In this document: positions 15,437-23,303 of the stretch, in pieces
Position numbering within the stretch: position 1 is the first letter of the stretch
Layout of the letters: each line of letters starts with the position of its first letter
Assembly: GCA_015523335.1 (NCBI GenBank)
Contig: WAKM01000009.1
Location: 1 to 33,514, forward strand
Direction of reading: 5' to 3'
From: Archaeoglobaceae archaeon
Lineage (GTDB): Archaea > Halobacteriota > Archaeoglobi > Archaeoglobales > Archaeoglobaceae
DNA: 33,514 nt
Position numbers and translations under genes: made by a program
Notes under the pieces: model-generated
The model's input: only the letters and a program-made list of their open reading frames with translations
The model's database searches: none
Told to the model about the DNA's origin: nothing

Positions 15437-16396
15437 ATGTTAACGCCTGCCGAGATCGAGAAGATAAAGAGCAAGCTTAGAGATGTCGAAGAAAGGGTTG
15501 AAATTGTAATTGTTCCGGACGACAACTGGAAGGACTTTGAGGATTTCGCCAAGATTTTATCCGAAGCTAACGATAAAATTTCCTACGTTGTTGAAGATAG
15601 AGATGGTCTGATCACAAAGCCGGCAATGATATTGAAGAAGAACGGTCGAGAAAACATAATCTACCATGCCATCCCACTCAGAGAAGAGCTCGAGCCTTTC
15701 CTGAATACCTTGATCATGCTGTCGAAAGGATTTGAACTTGAGGAAGTCAAAGATCTATCGGCTGAAATAATGGTTTTCGTTATGCCCATCTGTCCGCATT
15801 GCGCTAAGGTTGTGGAGACGGTAAACAGCTTTGCGGTGGCGAATCCAAGGATAAGGTCGATCATAATAGATGCGAGCAGATTCACAGATTTAATGCAGAA
15901 GTTCGACATAACCTCAGCACCGACTACAATAATAAACGGTGAGATCAAGCTTACGGGTTACCTATCGAGGAACGAACTGGTAGAATGGCTTAAGAAAGCC
16001 TCTGGAGATTACAAACGCTATTATTTCGTTACCCTCCTCAACGAGAGGAGGCTGGATGAGATAAAATCCATGATCGAAAAGAATCCCGAAGATATCAGAA
16101 TTCTTGCGGAATTATTAGCACATGAGGAGTTTCTCGTTAGATTCGGAGCCATGGTTGTAATCGAGCAGATAGCGAAGGAAAGTCCGGAGGTAATTAAGCT
16201 CGCCAAGGATGTTATCAGAGGACATCTCAAGCATGAGGATTTCAGAATAAGGGAGGATGTAGCCATGCTTCTCGGTAGCATAGGTGACGAAAGCGACGTC
16301 AAGTTCTTGGAAGAGCTTTTGAACGAGGAGAAGGATGAAGTGAAAGATTCGGCGATGGAAGCTATCGAGGAAATCAGAAGCAAGCAGAAGAAATGA
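15437..16396 (+). CDS. Protein disulfide oxidoreductase-like thioredoxin fold fused to HEAT repeats
   Basis: A 319-residue cytoplasmic protein with two parts. Residues 1-190 resemble archaeal protein disulfide oxidoreductases: a first thioredoxin-like unit without CxxC, then a second with the active site MPICPHCAK (Cys119, Cys122) and the cis-Pro loop TSAPTTI (Pro162). Residues 200-315 are helical HEAT or PBS-lyase-like repeats (LLAHEEFLVRFGAMVVIEQI, KHEDFRIREDVAMLLGSIG, EEKDEVKDSAMEAIEEI). The HEAT part is probably a protein-binding scaffold that directs the redox domain to a partner. The 3' end overlaps the YkgJ-family gene by 4 bp (ATGA), so the two are translationally coupled. The substrate is unknown. 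Confidence 0.85.
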   Translation: MLTPAEIEKIKSKLRDVEERVEIVIVPDDNWKDFEDFAKILSEANDKISYVVEDRDGLITKPAMILKKNGRENIIYHAIPLREELEPFLNTLIMLSKGFELEEVKDLSAEIMVFVMPICPHCAKVVETVNSFAVANPRIRSIIIDASRFTDLMQKFDITSAPTTIINGEIKLTGYLSRNELVEWLKKASGDYKRYYFVTLLNERRLDEIKSMIEKNPEDIRILAELLAHEEFLVRFGAMVVIEQIAKESPEVIKLAKDVIRGHLKHEDFRIREDVAMLLGSIGDESDVKFLEELLNEEKDEVKDSAMEAIEEIRSKQKK

Positions 16397-16962
16397 TATT
16401 TGCAGAATTGAGGCTGAAGGACTGTGTAGTTAGGATACCCTTCGTTTGCCAGCAGTGCGGAAAGTGTTGCAGGATTTTGAGCAAGATAGTCTTCGATCCG
16501 GTCGAAAAGAAAATATATATGGAAAATATTGAGGAGATTTCGAAGCACGTTAGCTTGGATGAACTCGTCGAGGAGTTGAGTAGGAAAATCGATGCTAAGC
16601 ATCCGGTTATGCTTCCGTGTCCGTTTCTCAAGGACAACAGATGCACGATACATCCGATAAGACCCAAAAGCTGCAGAATATTTCCCTTAGGCAAGGAACT
16701 CGATCAGGGCATTGGCTGTCTCGGATTGAAGAGACTCATGAAGCTTATTTCAGCTTTCAACGCCGAAAGCTTGGAGTTCAAGTTCGTCGAAGGGGATATC
16801 GAGAAGACGAAGGTAAGTAAAGACGTCTTTGAGAAATTCCTATCGCTAAGTCCGAGTGATGAGGAAATAGAGCTTTTTTTCAAGTTGAACGAGTTAAGAA
16901 CTTCGGAACGTTCTCGTCGTAAGGCGGATATATCACACCTCTCTCTGTTATCAGAGCGGTAA
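16393..16962 (+). CDS. YkgJ-family cysteine-cluster protein (putative metal-binding)
   Basis: A 189-residue YkgJ/UPF0153-type protein. The Cys motif CQQCGKCC (residues 19-26) and PCPFLKDNRCTIHPIRPKSC with RIFP (about 75-98) are the family signature of eight or so conserved Cys, probably binding zinc or an Fe-S cluster. The biochemical role of the family is unsettled. It is coupled to the thioredoxin-HEAT gene by a 4-bp ATGA overlap, so the redox protein may act on its Cys cluster (inference). Its last 83 bp lie antisense over the 3' end of mtnA, and the terminal ~27 residues (rich in Arg, Lys and Ser) come from that overlap, so the C-terminus may be a late extension. Confidence 0.85.
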   Translation: MIFAELRLKDCVVRIPFVCQQCGKCCRILSKIVFDPVEKKIYMENIEEISKHVSLDELVEELSRKIDAKHPVMLPCPFLKDNRCTIHPIRPKSCRIFPLGKELDQGIGCLGLKRLMKLISAFNAESLEFKFVEGDIEKTKVSKDVFEKFLSLSPSDEEIELFFKLNELRTSERSRRKADISHLSLLSER

Positions 16963-17920
16963 CGTATTTGAGAGGTGTCGGATCGAAGGCCGGATTGAAA
17001 ACTTTAACATCCTTCGGAGCGATCAGGGTTTTTCTGCACTTTATGTTGCAGTATATAAGCTCATCCCTGCTTCTCTCCTCTATGATAACTTCGTCCATCG
17101 TTCTTTGCCAGTCGAAGGTCGTTATCGGGGCGGCAACGTAAAACGGAACGTCGTGCTCCTTCGCAACTACCGCAACAGTGTATGTTCCTATCTTGTTGAA
17201 AACGGCATCCCTAACGATTCTATCCGCTCCGACGATGACCTTGTCAACCATCCCTCTCTGCATCACTATCCCGACCATGTTGTCCGTGATCAGAGTAACG
17301 TCGATTCCATCCTTCATGAGTTCCCAGCACGTTAGCCTCGAACCCTGATTGAGCGGACGCGTCTCGCAAGCTATCACTTTAATCCGCTTTCCCTCCTCAA
17401 CAGCGCTCCTTATAACCCCCAAAGCCGTCCCCCAGTCGACGGTTGCAAGTCTTCCGGTGTTGCAATATGTGAGCACGGTATCTCCATCTTCGAGCAACTT
17501 CGCTCCGTGCTTACCCATGAGCTTGTTTCTTCGAACATCCTCTTCGGCGATCTTCTCAGCCTCCTCAAGCGCAAACTTTCTAATTTCATCAACATCGTTA
17601 CCGCTCAAAGCCCTTTTCAGCACCCTATCAATTCCGTAAAATAGATTTATGGCAGTCGGGCGGGTGGAGGCTAAAAGTTTAGCTCTCTTCTTTATATGCT
17701 CCTTCATTTCACTCACATCTTCAAAATCTCGCTCGAAACACGCCAAAGCGATTCCGTAGCCGCCGGCGGCTTCCAAGGCTGGAGCTCCCCTCACAGCTAA
17801 TCTCTTTATCGCATCTGCCAACTGCTCGACACTTCTGCACTCTATTATTGTGAACTCATCCGGCAAACGCGTCTGATCGATCAGCTTTACCGCGTTGTCC
17901 TCCCAAAATATCGTTCTCAT
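16880..17920 (-). CDS. mtnA: S-methyl-5-thioribose-1-phosphate isomerase (eIF2B-like family)
   Basis: A 346-residue member of the aIF2B/MtnA/ribose-1,5-bisphosphate isomerase superfamily. Features are LAVRGAPALEAAGGYGIAL near residue 45, VLTYCNTGRLATVDWGTALG with the catalytic Cys, the GADRI acid motif, NKIGTYTVA and FYVAAPITTFD. RGAPA plus NKIGTY favours MtnA (methionine salvage) over ribose-1,5-bisphosphate isomerase. The N-terminus is short but intact. TATA ATATATATTT (17942-17951) is centred 26 nt before the ATG, giving a leaderless mRNA. Convergent with the YkgJ gene, with an 83-bp overlap. An AMP/ribose-bisphosphate pathway role remains possible. Confidence 0.85.
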   Translation of the reverse strand: MRTIFWEDNAVKLIDQTRLPDEFTIIECRSVEQLADAIKRLAVRGAPALEAAGGYGIALACFERDFEDVSEMKEHIKKRAKLLASTRPTAINLFYGIDRVLKRALSGNDVDEIRKFALEEAEKIAEEDVRRNKLMGKHGAKLLEDGDTVLTYCNTGRLATVDWGTALGVIRSAVEEGKRIKVIACETRPLNQGSRLTCWELMKDGIDVTLITDNMVGIVMQRGMVDKVIVGADRIVRDAVFNKIGTYTVAVVAKEHDVPFYVAAPITTFDWQRTMDEVIIEERSRDELIYCNIKCRKTLIAPKDVKVFNPAFDPTPLKYVTALITERGVIYPPYDENVPKFLTRST

Positions 17921-17941
17921 GCTGAAAGGTTAGCTCGCACA

Positions 17942-17951
17942 ATATATATTT
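17942..17951 (-). promoter_or_regulatory. TATA box for mtnA
   Basis: Minus-strand AAATATATAT, centred 26 nt before the ATG at 17920. The divergent polC gene has its own weaker element, AATTATATCA (17958-17967), about 31 nt before its ATG. Confidence 0.5.
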
Positions 17952-17993
17952 TAGCCAATTATATCACCATCAGCAACAATAACGTTTAACTTC

Positions 17994-20900
17994 ATGCATG
18001 CAGATACGTCACCGATGCAGTTAAAGCTGACCGACTTCGCTCGGCTTTTTGAAGAGAGTAATGAGGTAGATAAGAGATGTCAGATTCTGCTTGAGGAAAT
18101 GAAAGCTTATCACGATCATCTTTTGAAAGAACTGAACAGAATATACGAGATAGCCAAGAAAGCGAGGGCTAAGGGGTTGGATCCATCAACTGAGGTGGAA
18201 ATTCCCGTTGCAAGAAACATGGCTGAAAGAGTGGAACAGCTGATGAAGATCGAGGGACTGGCTAAAAGGATAATCGAGCTCGAGAAGGAGGGATCGAGCA
18301 GGGAAGAGATATGCTTTAAGATCGCTGAAGAGATAGTTAAGGGGAAGTTCGGGGAATTCGATAGGCTGACTGCGATAGACAAGGCTATCAGGACTGCGGT
18401 TGCGATTCTTACCGAAGGAGTAGTTGCCGCTCCAATCGAAGGTATAGCTAAGGTCAAAATCGATAAAAACCACGACGGAACGGAGTTTCTCAAGATCTAC
18501 TACGCTGGACCAATAAGAAGCGCTGGCGGAACGGCTCAAGTAATATCTGTGCTTGTTGGAGATTACATCAGGCGTCTTGTTGGCTTAAACCGCTATATTC
18601 CAACTGAGGAAGAGATCCTAAGGTACTGCGAGGAAATTCCGCTCTACAAGAAGGTTGCGAATCTTCAGTATCTGCCGAGCGACGCCGAAATTAAGCTGAT
18701 AGTTTCGAACTGCCCGGTTTGCATCGATGGAGAGCCGACGGAAGACGTCGAAGTTTCGGGTTACAGAAATCTGCCGAGGGTTGAGACCAACAGGGTGAGA
18801 GGAGGTATGTGTCTCGTCATTGCCGAAGGTATAGCTCTTAAGGCTCCGAAGCTCAAGAAGATGGTAGAAAAGCTCGGAATAGACGGCTGGGAATGGCTTG
18901 ATAAGTTGATAAACAAGGAATTCGAGGAAGAACCGAAGGCTGAGGAGGTTGAGAAATATACGAGCGGTCTTTACGGTGAGACCAAAAGTAAGTCTGAGGA
19001 GAACGAAGATGAATTCAAATCGGAGGAGGAAGAGCTGGAGATCGCGGAAAAGCTGGATAAAGACAAGGATGAGGAGCTTGAAGCCCAGATAAAGCCGAAG
19101 GACAAATATCTATCGGACATAGTCGCCGGAAGACCGGTTTTCAGCCATCCTTCCCGCAAAGGAGGTTTCAGGTTGCGTTACGGGAGGGCGAGGAATTCGG
19201 GATTCGCCACCGTCGGCATAAACCCGGCTACGATGATAATAGCCGATGGATTCATCGCAATAGGAACCCAGCTTAAAGTAGAAAGACCGGGAAAGGCCGG
19301 AGGAGTCGTGCCGGTTACAAGCATAGAAGGGCCAACTGTTAGGCTGAAGAATGGGGATGTAGTAAAGGTAAACACCGTGCAGGAAGCCCTGGCTTTGAAG
19401 GATCGGGTCGAGAGGATCTTGGATATGGGTGAGATTTTGATAAACTTCGGAGACTTCTTGGAGAACAACCACCCTCTGATGCCCTCATCTTACGTTTACG
19501 AATGGTGGATTCAGGAAGTCGAGGATAAAATTCCGAGGGGGGATTACAGAAAGATAGACGAAGATACGGCTTTGAAGCTGTGCGACGAATACGGTGTTCC
19601 GTTGCATCCCGATCACACCTACCTTTGGCACGATATAACCGTTGAAGACTACTTCTACTTCAGAAGTTACATAGCGGAGCACGGTAAGATTGAAGGAAGA
19701 GGTAAGCGTTGCTTGGTTATCGATTACGATGAAAGGGCAAAGAAGATTCTGGAAGATCTGCTCGTGGAGCACAAGGTTAGAGAAGGGAAGATCGTCCTTG
19801 ATAAATGGAAGGTTCTCGTTAGATGCCTCGGCTTAACGTATGAACTGAAACCCGTAAGGGTGGAAGTAGGCGATGAAAGGGATGTTCTAAGCATAGTGAG
19901 AAAACTTTCAGGATTGGATGTAAGAGCGAAAGCTCCTACTCGAATAGGTGCGAGAATGGGGAGGCCGGAGAAATCGAAGGAGAGGAGGATGAGTCCACCG
20001 CCCCATATCCTCTTCCCAATAGGCTTGGCCGGCGGAAACCAGAGAAACATAAAGGCGGCGATAAACTACACGGAATCGTATAATTCTACGAAGGGGGAGG
20101 TTACTGTTGAGATTGCATTGAGAAGATGCAAGGAATGCGGAAAAGAAACATTCTGGCTCAAATGCGACTGCGGCGGAATTACGGAGCAACTATACTACTG
20201 CCCGAGATGCAAGATCAAAATCGGTAGCGAGATATGTCCGAAGTGCAAAGGGGAAGCGAAGGGATACGTAAAGAGGAAGATAAACGTAAGGGAGCTCTAC
20301 GAAAAGGCTCTTAAGAATCTGGGCGAGTGGGACAGTTTCGAAACGATAAAGGGTGTAATAGGATTGACTTCGAAGATAAAGATGCCCGAGAGACTTGAGA
20401 AGGGAATTTTAAGGGCTAAGCACGGAGTATTCGTGTTCAAGGATGGAACGATCCGATACGACATGACCGATCTTCCGATTACACATTTCAAGCCGAAGGA
20501 GATCAACGTTAGCGTCGAGAAACTCAGGGAATTGGGATACACCGTTGACTGGCAAGGGAACGAGCTGAAGAGTGAAGATCAGATAGTGGAGCTTAAACCT
20601 CAGGATGTTATACTTTCGAAGGACTGTGCGGAGTATTTGGTGAAGGTTGCGAAGTTCATAGACGATCTGCTGGTAAAGTTCTACGATTTGGAGCCTTTCT
20701 ACAACGTAGAGAAGCCGGAAGATTTGATCGGTCACTTGGTAATCGGCTTAGCTCCCCACACATCTGCCGGCGTTTTGGGAAGGATAATAGGCTTCACAGA
20801 TGTCTTAGCCGGCTACGCCCATCCTTATTTCCATGCAGCAAAGAGAAGAAACTGCGACGGCGATGAGGACTGTGTTATGCTTCTTTTGGACGGATTGCTG

Positions 20901-21608
20901 AACTTCTCCCGTTATTATCTGCCCGACAAAAGAGGAGGACAGATGGACGCTCCCCTTGTTCTTACAGCGATAATCGACCCGAAAGAAGTAGATAGCGAGG
21001 TTCACAACATGGACATCGTCGAAAGCTATCCGCTCGAATTCTATAAAGCCACATTGCGCTACGCAGATCCGAAGGAGCTCGTAGGAGTTATAGAGAGAGT
21101 TGAGGACAGGCTCGAAAGCGATCTCAGATACTGCTGTCTCGGCTTCACACATGATACCGAAAGCATAGCTTTAGGCGTTAAGGAAAGCGCCTATAAGTCG
21201 CTAAAAACCATGAAGGATAAAGTAACGGCACAGATGAGCCTTGCTGAGAGAATAATAGCCGTTGACGAGCACGATGTAGCTGAGAGGGTTCTGAAATGCC
21301 ACTTCTTGCCGGATATAATCGGAAATCTGAGGGCATTCTCGAGACAGGAGTTCAGATGCGTAAACTGCAATGCGAAGTATAGGAGGTTGCCTTTAACGGG
21401 GAAATGCTTGAAGTGCGGAGGAAAGTTAACGCTGACCGTTCACAACAGCTCCATAACGAAATACTTGAATCTTTCGAAGTATCTATGCAAAAGATACAAC
21501 GTATCGAATTACACAAAGCAGAGGTTGATGCTTATAGATTTGGAGATCAGATCGCTTTTCGAGAGCGATACGAGAAAGCAGATAAAGATAAGCGATTTCT
21601 TCGGCTAA
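17994..21608 (+). CDS. polC: DNA polymerase D (family D), large subunit DP2
   Basis: A 1204-residue catalytic subunit of PolD, the replicative polymerase of most archaea outside the crenarchaeal lineage. The active-site loop RRNCDGDED carries Asp955 and Asp957. Other conserved segments are YYAGPIRSAGGTAQVISVLV, FSHPSRKGGFRLRYGRARNSG and GARMGRPEKSKERRM. A zinc cluster is formed by CKECGKETFWLKCDCGG with YYCPRC and ICPKC, and a second by CVNCNAKY with GKCLKCGG near the C-terminus. An acidic linker spans about residues 310-370. The protein ends with a PIP box (QIKISDFF, QxxIxxFF) for PCNA. No intein interrupts the active-site region. The small subunit DP1 is not in the window. ATG at 17994 is used; M8 is an alternative. 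Confidence 0.97.
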   Translation: MHADTSPMQLKLTDFARLFEESNEVDKRCQILLEEMKAYHDHLLKELNRIYEIAKKARAKGLDPSTEVEIPVARNMAERVEQLMKIEGLAKRIIELEKEGSSREEICFKIAEEIVKGKFGEFDRLTAIDKAIRTAVAILTEGVVAAPIEGIAKVKIDKNHDGTEFLKIYYAGPIRSAGGTAQVISVLVGDYIRRLVGLNRYIPTEEEILRYCEEIPLYKKVANLQYLPSDAEIKLIVSNCPVCIDGEPTEDVEVSGYRNLPRVETNRVRGGMCLVIAEGIALKAPKLKKMVEKLGIDGWEWLDKLINKEFEEEPKAEEVEKYTSGLYGETKSKSEENEDEFKSEEEELEIAEKLDKDKDEELEAQIKPKDKYLSDIVAGRPVFSHPSRKGGFRLRYGRARNSGFATVGINPATMIIADGFIAIGTQLKVERPGKAGGVVPVTSIEGPTVRLKNGDVVKVNTVQEALALKDRVERILDMGEILINFGDFLENNHPLMPSSYVYEWWIQEVEDKIPRGDYRKIDEDTALKLCDEYGVPLHPDHTYLWHDITVEDYFYFRSYIAEHGKIEGRGKRCLVIDYDERAKKILEDLLVEHKVREGKIVLDKWKVLVRCLGLTYELKPVRVEVGDERDVLSIVRKLSGLDVRAKAPTRIGARMGRPEKSKERRMSPPPHILFPIGLAGGNQRNIKAAINYTESYNSTKGEVTVEIALRRCKECGKETFWLKCDCGGITEQLYYCPRCKIKIGSEICPKCKGEAKGYVKRKINVRELYEKALKNLGEWDSFETIKGVIGLTSKIKMPERLEKGILRAKHGVFVFKDGTIRYDMTDLPITHFKPKEINVSVEKLRELGYTVDWQGNELKSEDQIVELKPQDVILSKDCAEYLVKVAKFIDDLLVKFYDLEPFYNVEKPEDLIGHLVIGLAPHTSAGVLGRIIGFTDVLAGYAHPYFHAAKRRNCDGDEDCVMLLLDGLLNFSRYYLPDKRGGQMDAPLVLTAIIDPKEVDSEVHNMDIVESYPLEFYKATLRYADPKELVGVIERVEDRLESDLRYCCLGFTHDTESIALGVKESAYKSLKTMKDKVTAQMSLAERIIAVDEHDVAERVLKCHFLPDIIGNLRAFSRQEFRCVNCNAKYRRLPLTGKCLKCGGKLTLTVHNSSITKYLNLSKYLCKRYNVSNYTKQRLMLIDLEIRSLFESDTRKQIKISDFFG

Positions 21609-21663
21609 TTATTTGAGGGTTGCTGTGGTCGTGGAATGGTTGGTAGCGATGCGACACGGTTAT

Positions 21664-21673
21664 CTATATTTAT
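21664..21673 (+). promoter_or_regulatory. TATA-like element upstream of the C/D sRNA candidate
   Basis: CTATATTTAT, centred 25-27 nt before the first bases of the C box region. Supports independent transcription of the RNA rather than processing from the polC mRNA. Confidence 0.45.
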
Positions 21674-21689
21674 CCGAAAAACAGATGTA

Positions 21690-21756
21690 GTGTGGATGAT
21701 GATTACGACCTGCGCCGAGGTTTTCCGATGAGGAAATGCACCACCCCTGATCATCC
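21690..21756 (+). ncRNA. Candidate box C/D sRNA (2'-O-methylation guide)
   Basis: Between polC and the kinase gene all four boxes occur in order: C box ATGATGA (21696-21702), D' CCGA (21715-21718, one mismatch from CTGA), C' CGATGAG (21726-21732), D box CTGA (21747-21750). The spacing is about 12 nt C-to-D' and 14 nt C'-to-D, typical of archaea. The guide before D (ATGCACCACC, 21736-21745) is an exact complement of GGUGGUGCAU, which I recall from the archaeal 16S rRNA stretch corresponding to about nucleotide 1060 of E. coli. By the N-plus-five rule it would methylate the G paired with position 21742. The guide before D' (ACGACCTGCG) has no target I recognise. A short stem pairs G94/U93 with C52/A53 (offsets in 21600/21700). 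A TATA lies 26 nt upstream. The RNA abuts the stop codon of the opposite-strand kinase gene. Confidence 0.7.
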
Positions 21757-22302
21757 GAATATCGCCTTTTTCAGATTTAGGTAGCTTTTGAAGCTGTAGT
21801 AACGTTTGTATTCCTTCAGCAATTCGATAGGCGGTTTGCTTATCTCCGCTTTTTCCATTATCTGCTTCGAACATAGGTATGTTACGAATTGTGTAACGTT
21901 GCTCGGATTTGGTGAATCGAAAGATCTTTCGAAGTCTATGAAATAGACCTTTCCGTCCCTAATTAAAATGTGCTTGCCCGGATGGTTCATCTCCTCCTTC
22001 TGGATTCTCATCCTATCCAATCGGTAGCAGATGTCCAAGCATCTATGCAAGATTTTTCTGAGCTCTTCGCCACCACCTTCTTTAACGAAGTCTCTAATGA
22101 GAATGCCGTCGATAAACTCCATCTCTATCGTTAGCTCGGAAGGTTCGAAATCGTATAGTCTTGGAACGAATTTCTGAGATTGAAGAACGGTCAGATACCT
22201 GACCTCCTTCCAGAAGTTGTATCTGAACTGAGGCTTGAAAACCTTTATGGCTTTTCCGTTCTCAACGTAAACCTTGGAATGCTTTCCCTTCAACGTAAGC
22301 AT
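21751..22302 (-). CDS. Small RIO-like predicted Ser/Thr protein kinase (COG2112-like)
   Basis: A 183-residue minimal kinase. The ATP-anchoring Lys is in KAIKVFKPQF, a Glu-rich helix follows (FWKEVRYLTVL), then hinge LTIEMEFIDGILIRDF. The catalytic loop is HPGKHILIRDGK and the metal-binding Asp is in VYFIDFERS (DFE in place of DFG). The layout is like Bud32/RIO atypical kinases but lacks their extra domains; it matches the archaeal predicted kinase family COG2112. The substrate is unknown. Its ATG is 3 bp after the stop of the upstream unknown gene, so the two are co-transcribed. Its stop codon touches the D box of the sRNA candidate on the other strand. Confidence 0.8.
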   Translation of the reverse strand: MLTLKGKHSKVYVENGKAIKVFKPQFRYNFWKEVRYLTVLQSQKFVPRLYDFEPSELTIEMEFIDGILIRDFVKEGGGEELRKILHRCLDICYRLDRMRIQKEEMNHPGKHILIRDGKVYFIDFERSFDSPNPSNVTQFVTYLCSKQIMEKAEISKPPIELLKEYKRYYSFKSYLNLKKAIFG

Positions 22303-22305
22303 ATT

Positions 22306-23043
22306 CTAAATATGATCGACTGTGCATATAGTATTTCTGCGAAGTTCCAGATCCAATTTGAGGAGTTCGTATACGTTTTCGACCTCTCTGACCTTTCTGT
22401 ATAGATTACCCTCAGCGTCGTAGTTTACGGATAATGCGGATATGTAGCCCGAGGCAACCCTAACGAATCCCAAGTCTTCAGGCTTAAGAACTCTGCACAG
22501 CGGACATTCCCTCTCCAAGTAGAACCCGCCCAAGGCTATAAGCTTCAAAGCTCTGCTTAGGGATTCCGGAGAGGTAAGGGAACCGACCTTAGGTTCTTTC
22601 GGCAACGGAACCTTTACGAAGTAAACAGAGCATCCCCTTTCGACTTCTTTCGGAACGAATCTGGTCGCATCTTCCGCATAGTATGTTAGCTCGATTATGT
22701 CGTCGCAGAATTCGAATCTGATGACGTGCTTTCCTCCGAAACCGAGTTTTCCGATCCTTCGCTCCTCAACTATTCCTCCACCGATTCCTTCGATATTCGA
22801 TCTTATTTCGGCAAGCGTTGTTTCGGGCAAATGCGAATCGACGAAAACGAGCTTATTTCCCAGTATTACGGCATGCTGAATGTCTCCTCCAGAACCGGCA
22901 TATAAAACGGGAAGGTTGAGATTGGCTTTACCTACTTCCCCGGCTATCTTGAGCATGAAGTCCAGTTCATCCGGCTCTAAGATATCACTTAGGGCTTTTA
23001 CCCTTGAGATCATCGATGTCGGTCGCAAATCATTGTCGTTCAT
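22306..23043 (-). CDS. Unknown protein, Rossmann/methyltransferase-like with a CxxC motif
   Basis: A 245-residue protein not firmly recognised. The segment VLYAGSGGDIQHAVIL followed by KLVFVDSH looks like motif I and motif II of a class I SAM-dependent methyltransferase. GKLGFGGKHVIRFEF and CDDIIELTYYAEDATRF could be later core strands. A CPLC pair near residue 195 and a 50-residue C-terminal part follow. The ATG at 23043 is chosen over an in-frame GTG at 23052. It is co-transcribed with the kinase gene (3-bp gap) and preceded on the same strand by tRNA-Ser, 33 bp upstream. Function unknown; a nucleic-acid or protein methyltransferase paired with a kinase is only a hypothesis. Confidence 0.75.
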   Translation of the reverse strand: MNDNDLRPTSMISRVKALSDILEPDELDFMLKIAGEVGKANLNLPVLYAGSGGDIQHAVILGNKLVFVDSHLPETTLAEIRSNIEGIGGGIVEERRIGKLGFGGKHVIRFEFCDDIIELTYYAEDATRFVPKEVERGCSVYFVKVPLPKEPKVGSLTSPESLSRALKLIALGGFYLERECPLCRVLKPEDLGFVRVASGYISALSVNYDAEGNLYRKVREVENVYELLKLDLELRRNTICTVDHI

Positions 23044-23075
23044 ATCTATCACTGCAATTTAAAAACATAGCAAAA

Positions 23076-23157
23076 CGCCGGGGCTGGGATTCGAACCCAG
23101 GAGCCCTTGCGGGCACCGGCTCTCAAGGCCGGCGCAGTACCACTCTGCAACCCCGGC
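23076..23157 (-). tRNA. tRNA-Ser(UGA)
   Basis: A complete cloverleaf on the minus strand. Acceptor GCCGGGG pairs with CCCCGGC with discriminator G. The D arm is GCAG/CTGC. The anticodon stem CCGGC/GCCGG encloses loop CTTGAGA, giving anticodon UGA. A long variable arm (GCCC-GCAA-GGGC) marks a class II tRNA and fits serine. The T arm is CTGGG-TTCGAAT-CCCAG. CCA is not encoded. No intron is present. A TATA-like CTTTTAAAAA (23181-23190) is centred 28 nt before the 5' end. Confidence 0.96.
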
Positions 23158-23180
23158 TCGAAGGATTATAGATCAAAACG

Positions 23181-23190
23181 TTTTTAAAAG
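23181..23190 (-). promoter_or_regulatory. TATA box for tRNA-Ser
   Basis: CTTTTAAAAA on the minus strand, centred 28 nt upstream of the mature tRNA 5' end. Confidence 0.5.
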
Positions 23191-23263
23191 CTTTTGCGTC
23201 GAATAAATCCATAAACATAATATAATATTATACAACAAAACGGTCGGCGGGGAAAATCCTAAA

Positions 23264-23273
23264 TCTTATAAAG
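23264..23273 (+). promoter_or_regulatory. TATA box for hemA-hemB
   Basis: TCTTATAAAG, about 35 nt before the ATG at 23304, predicting a start near 23295 and a very short leader with GAGGTGG. A further AT-rich stretch (TATAATATTATAC, 23221-23233) could support an upstream start. Confidence 0.45.
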
Positions 23274-23303
23274 TCCACAGCTAAGCTTGGAAGAGGTGGA
23301 ACG

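Noticed and set aside
20838-20870. Intein in the PolD large subunit active site
   Set aside because: Inteins are known at this site in other archaea, but the RRNCDGDED motif is continuous here.
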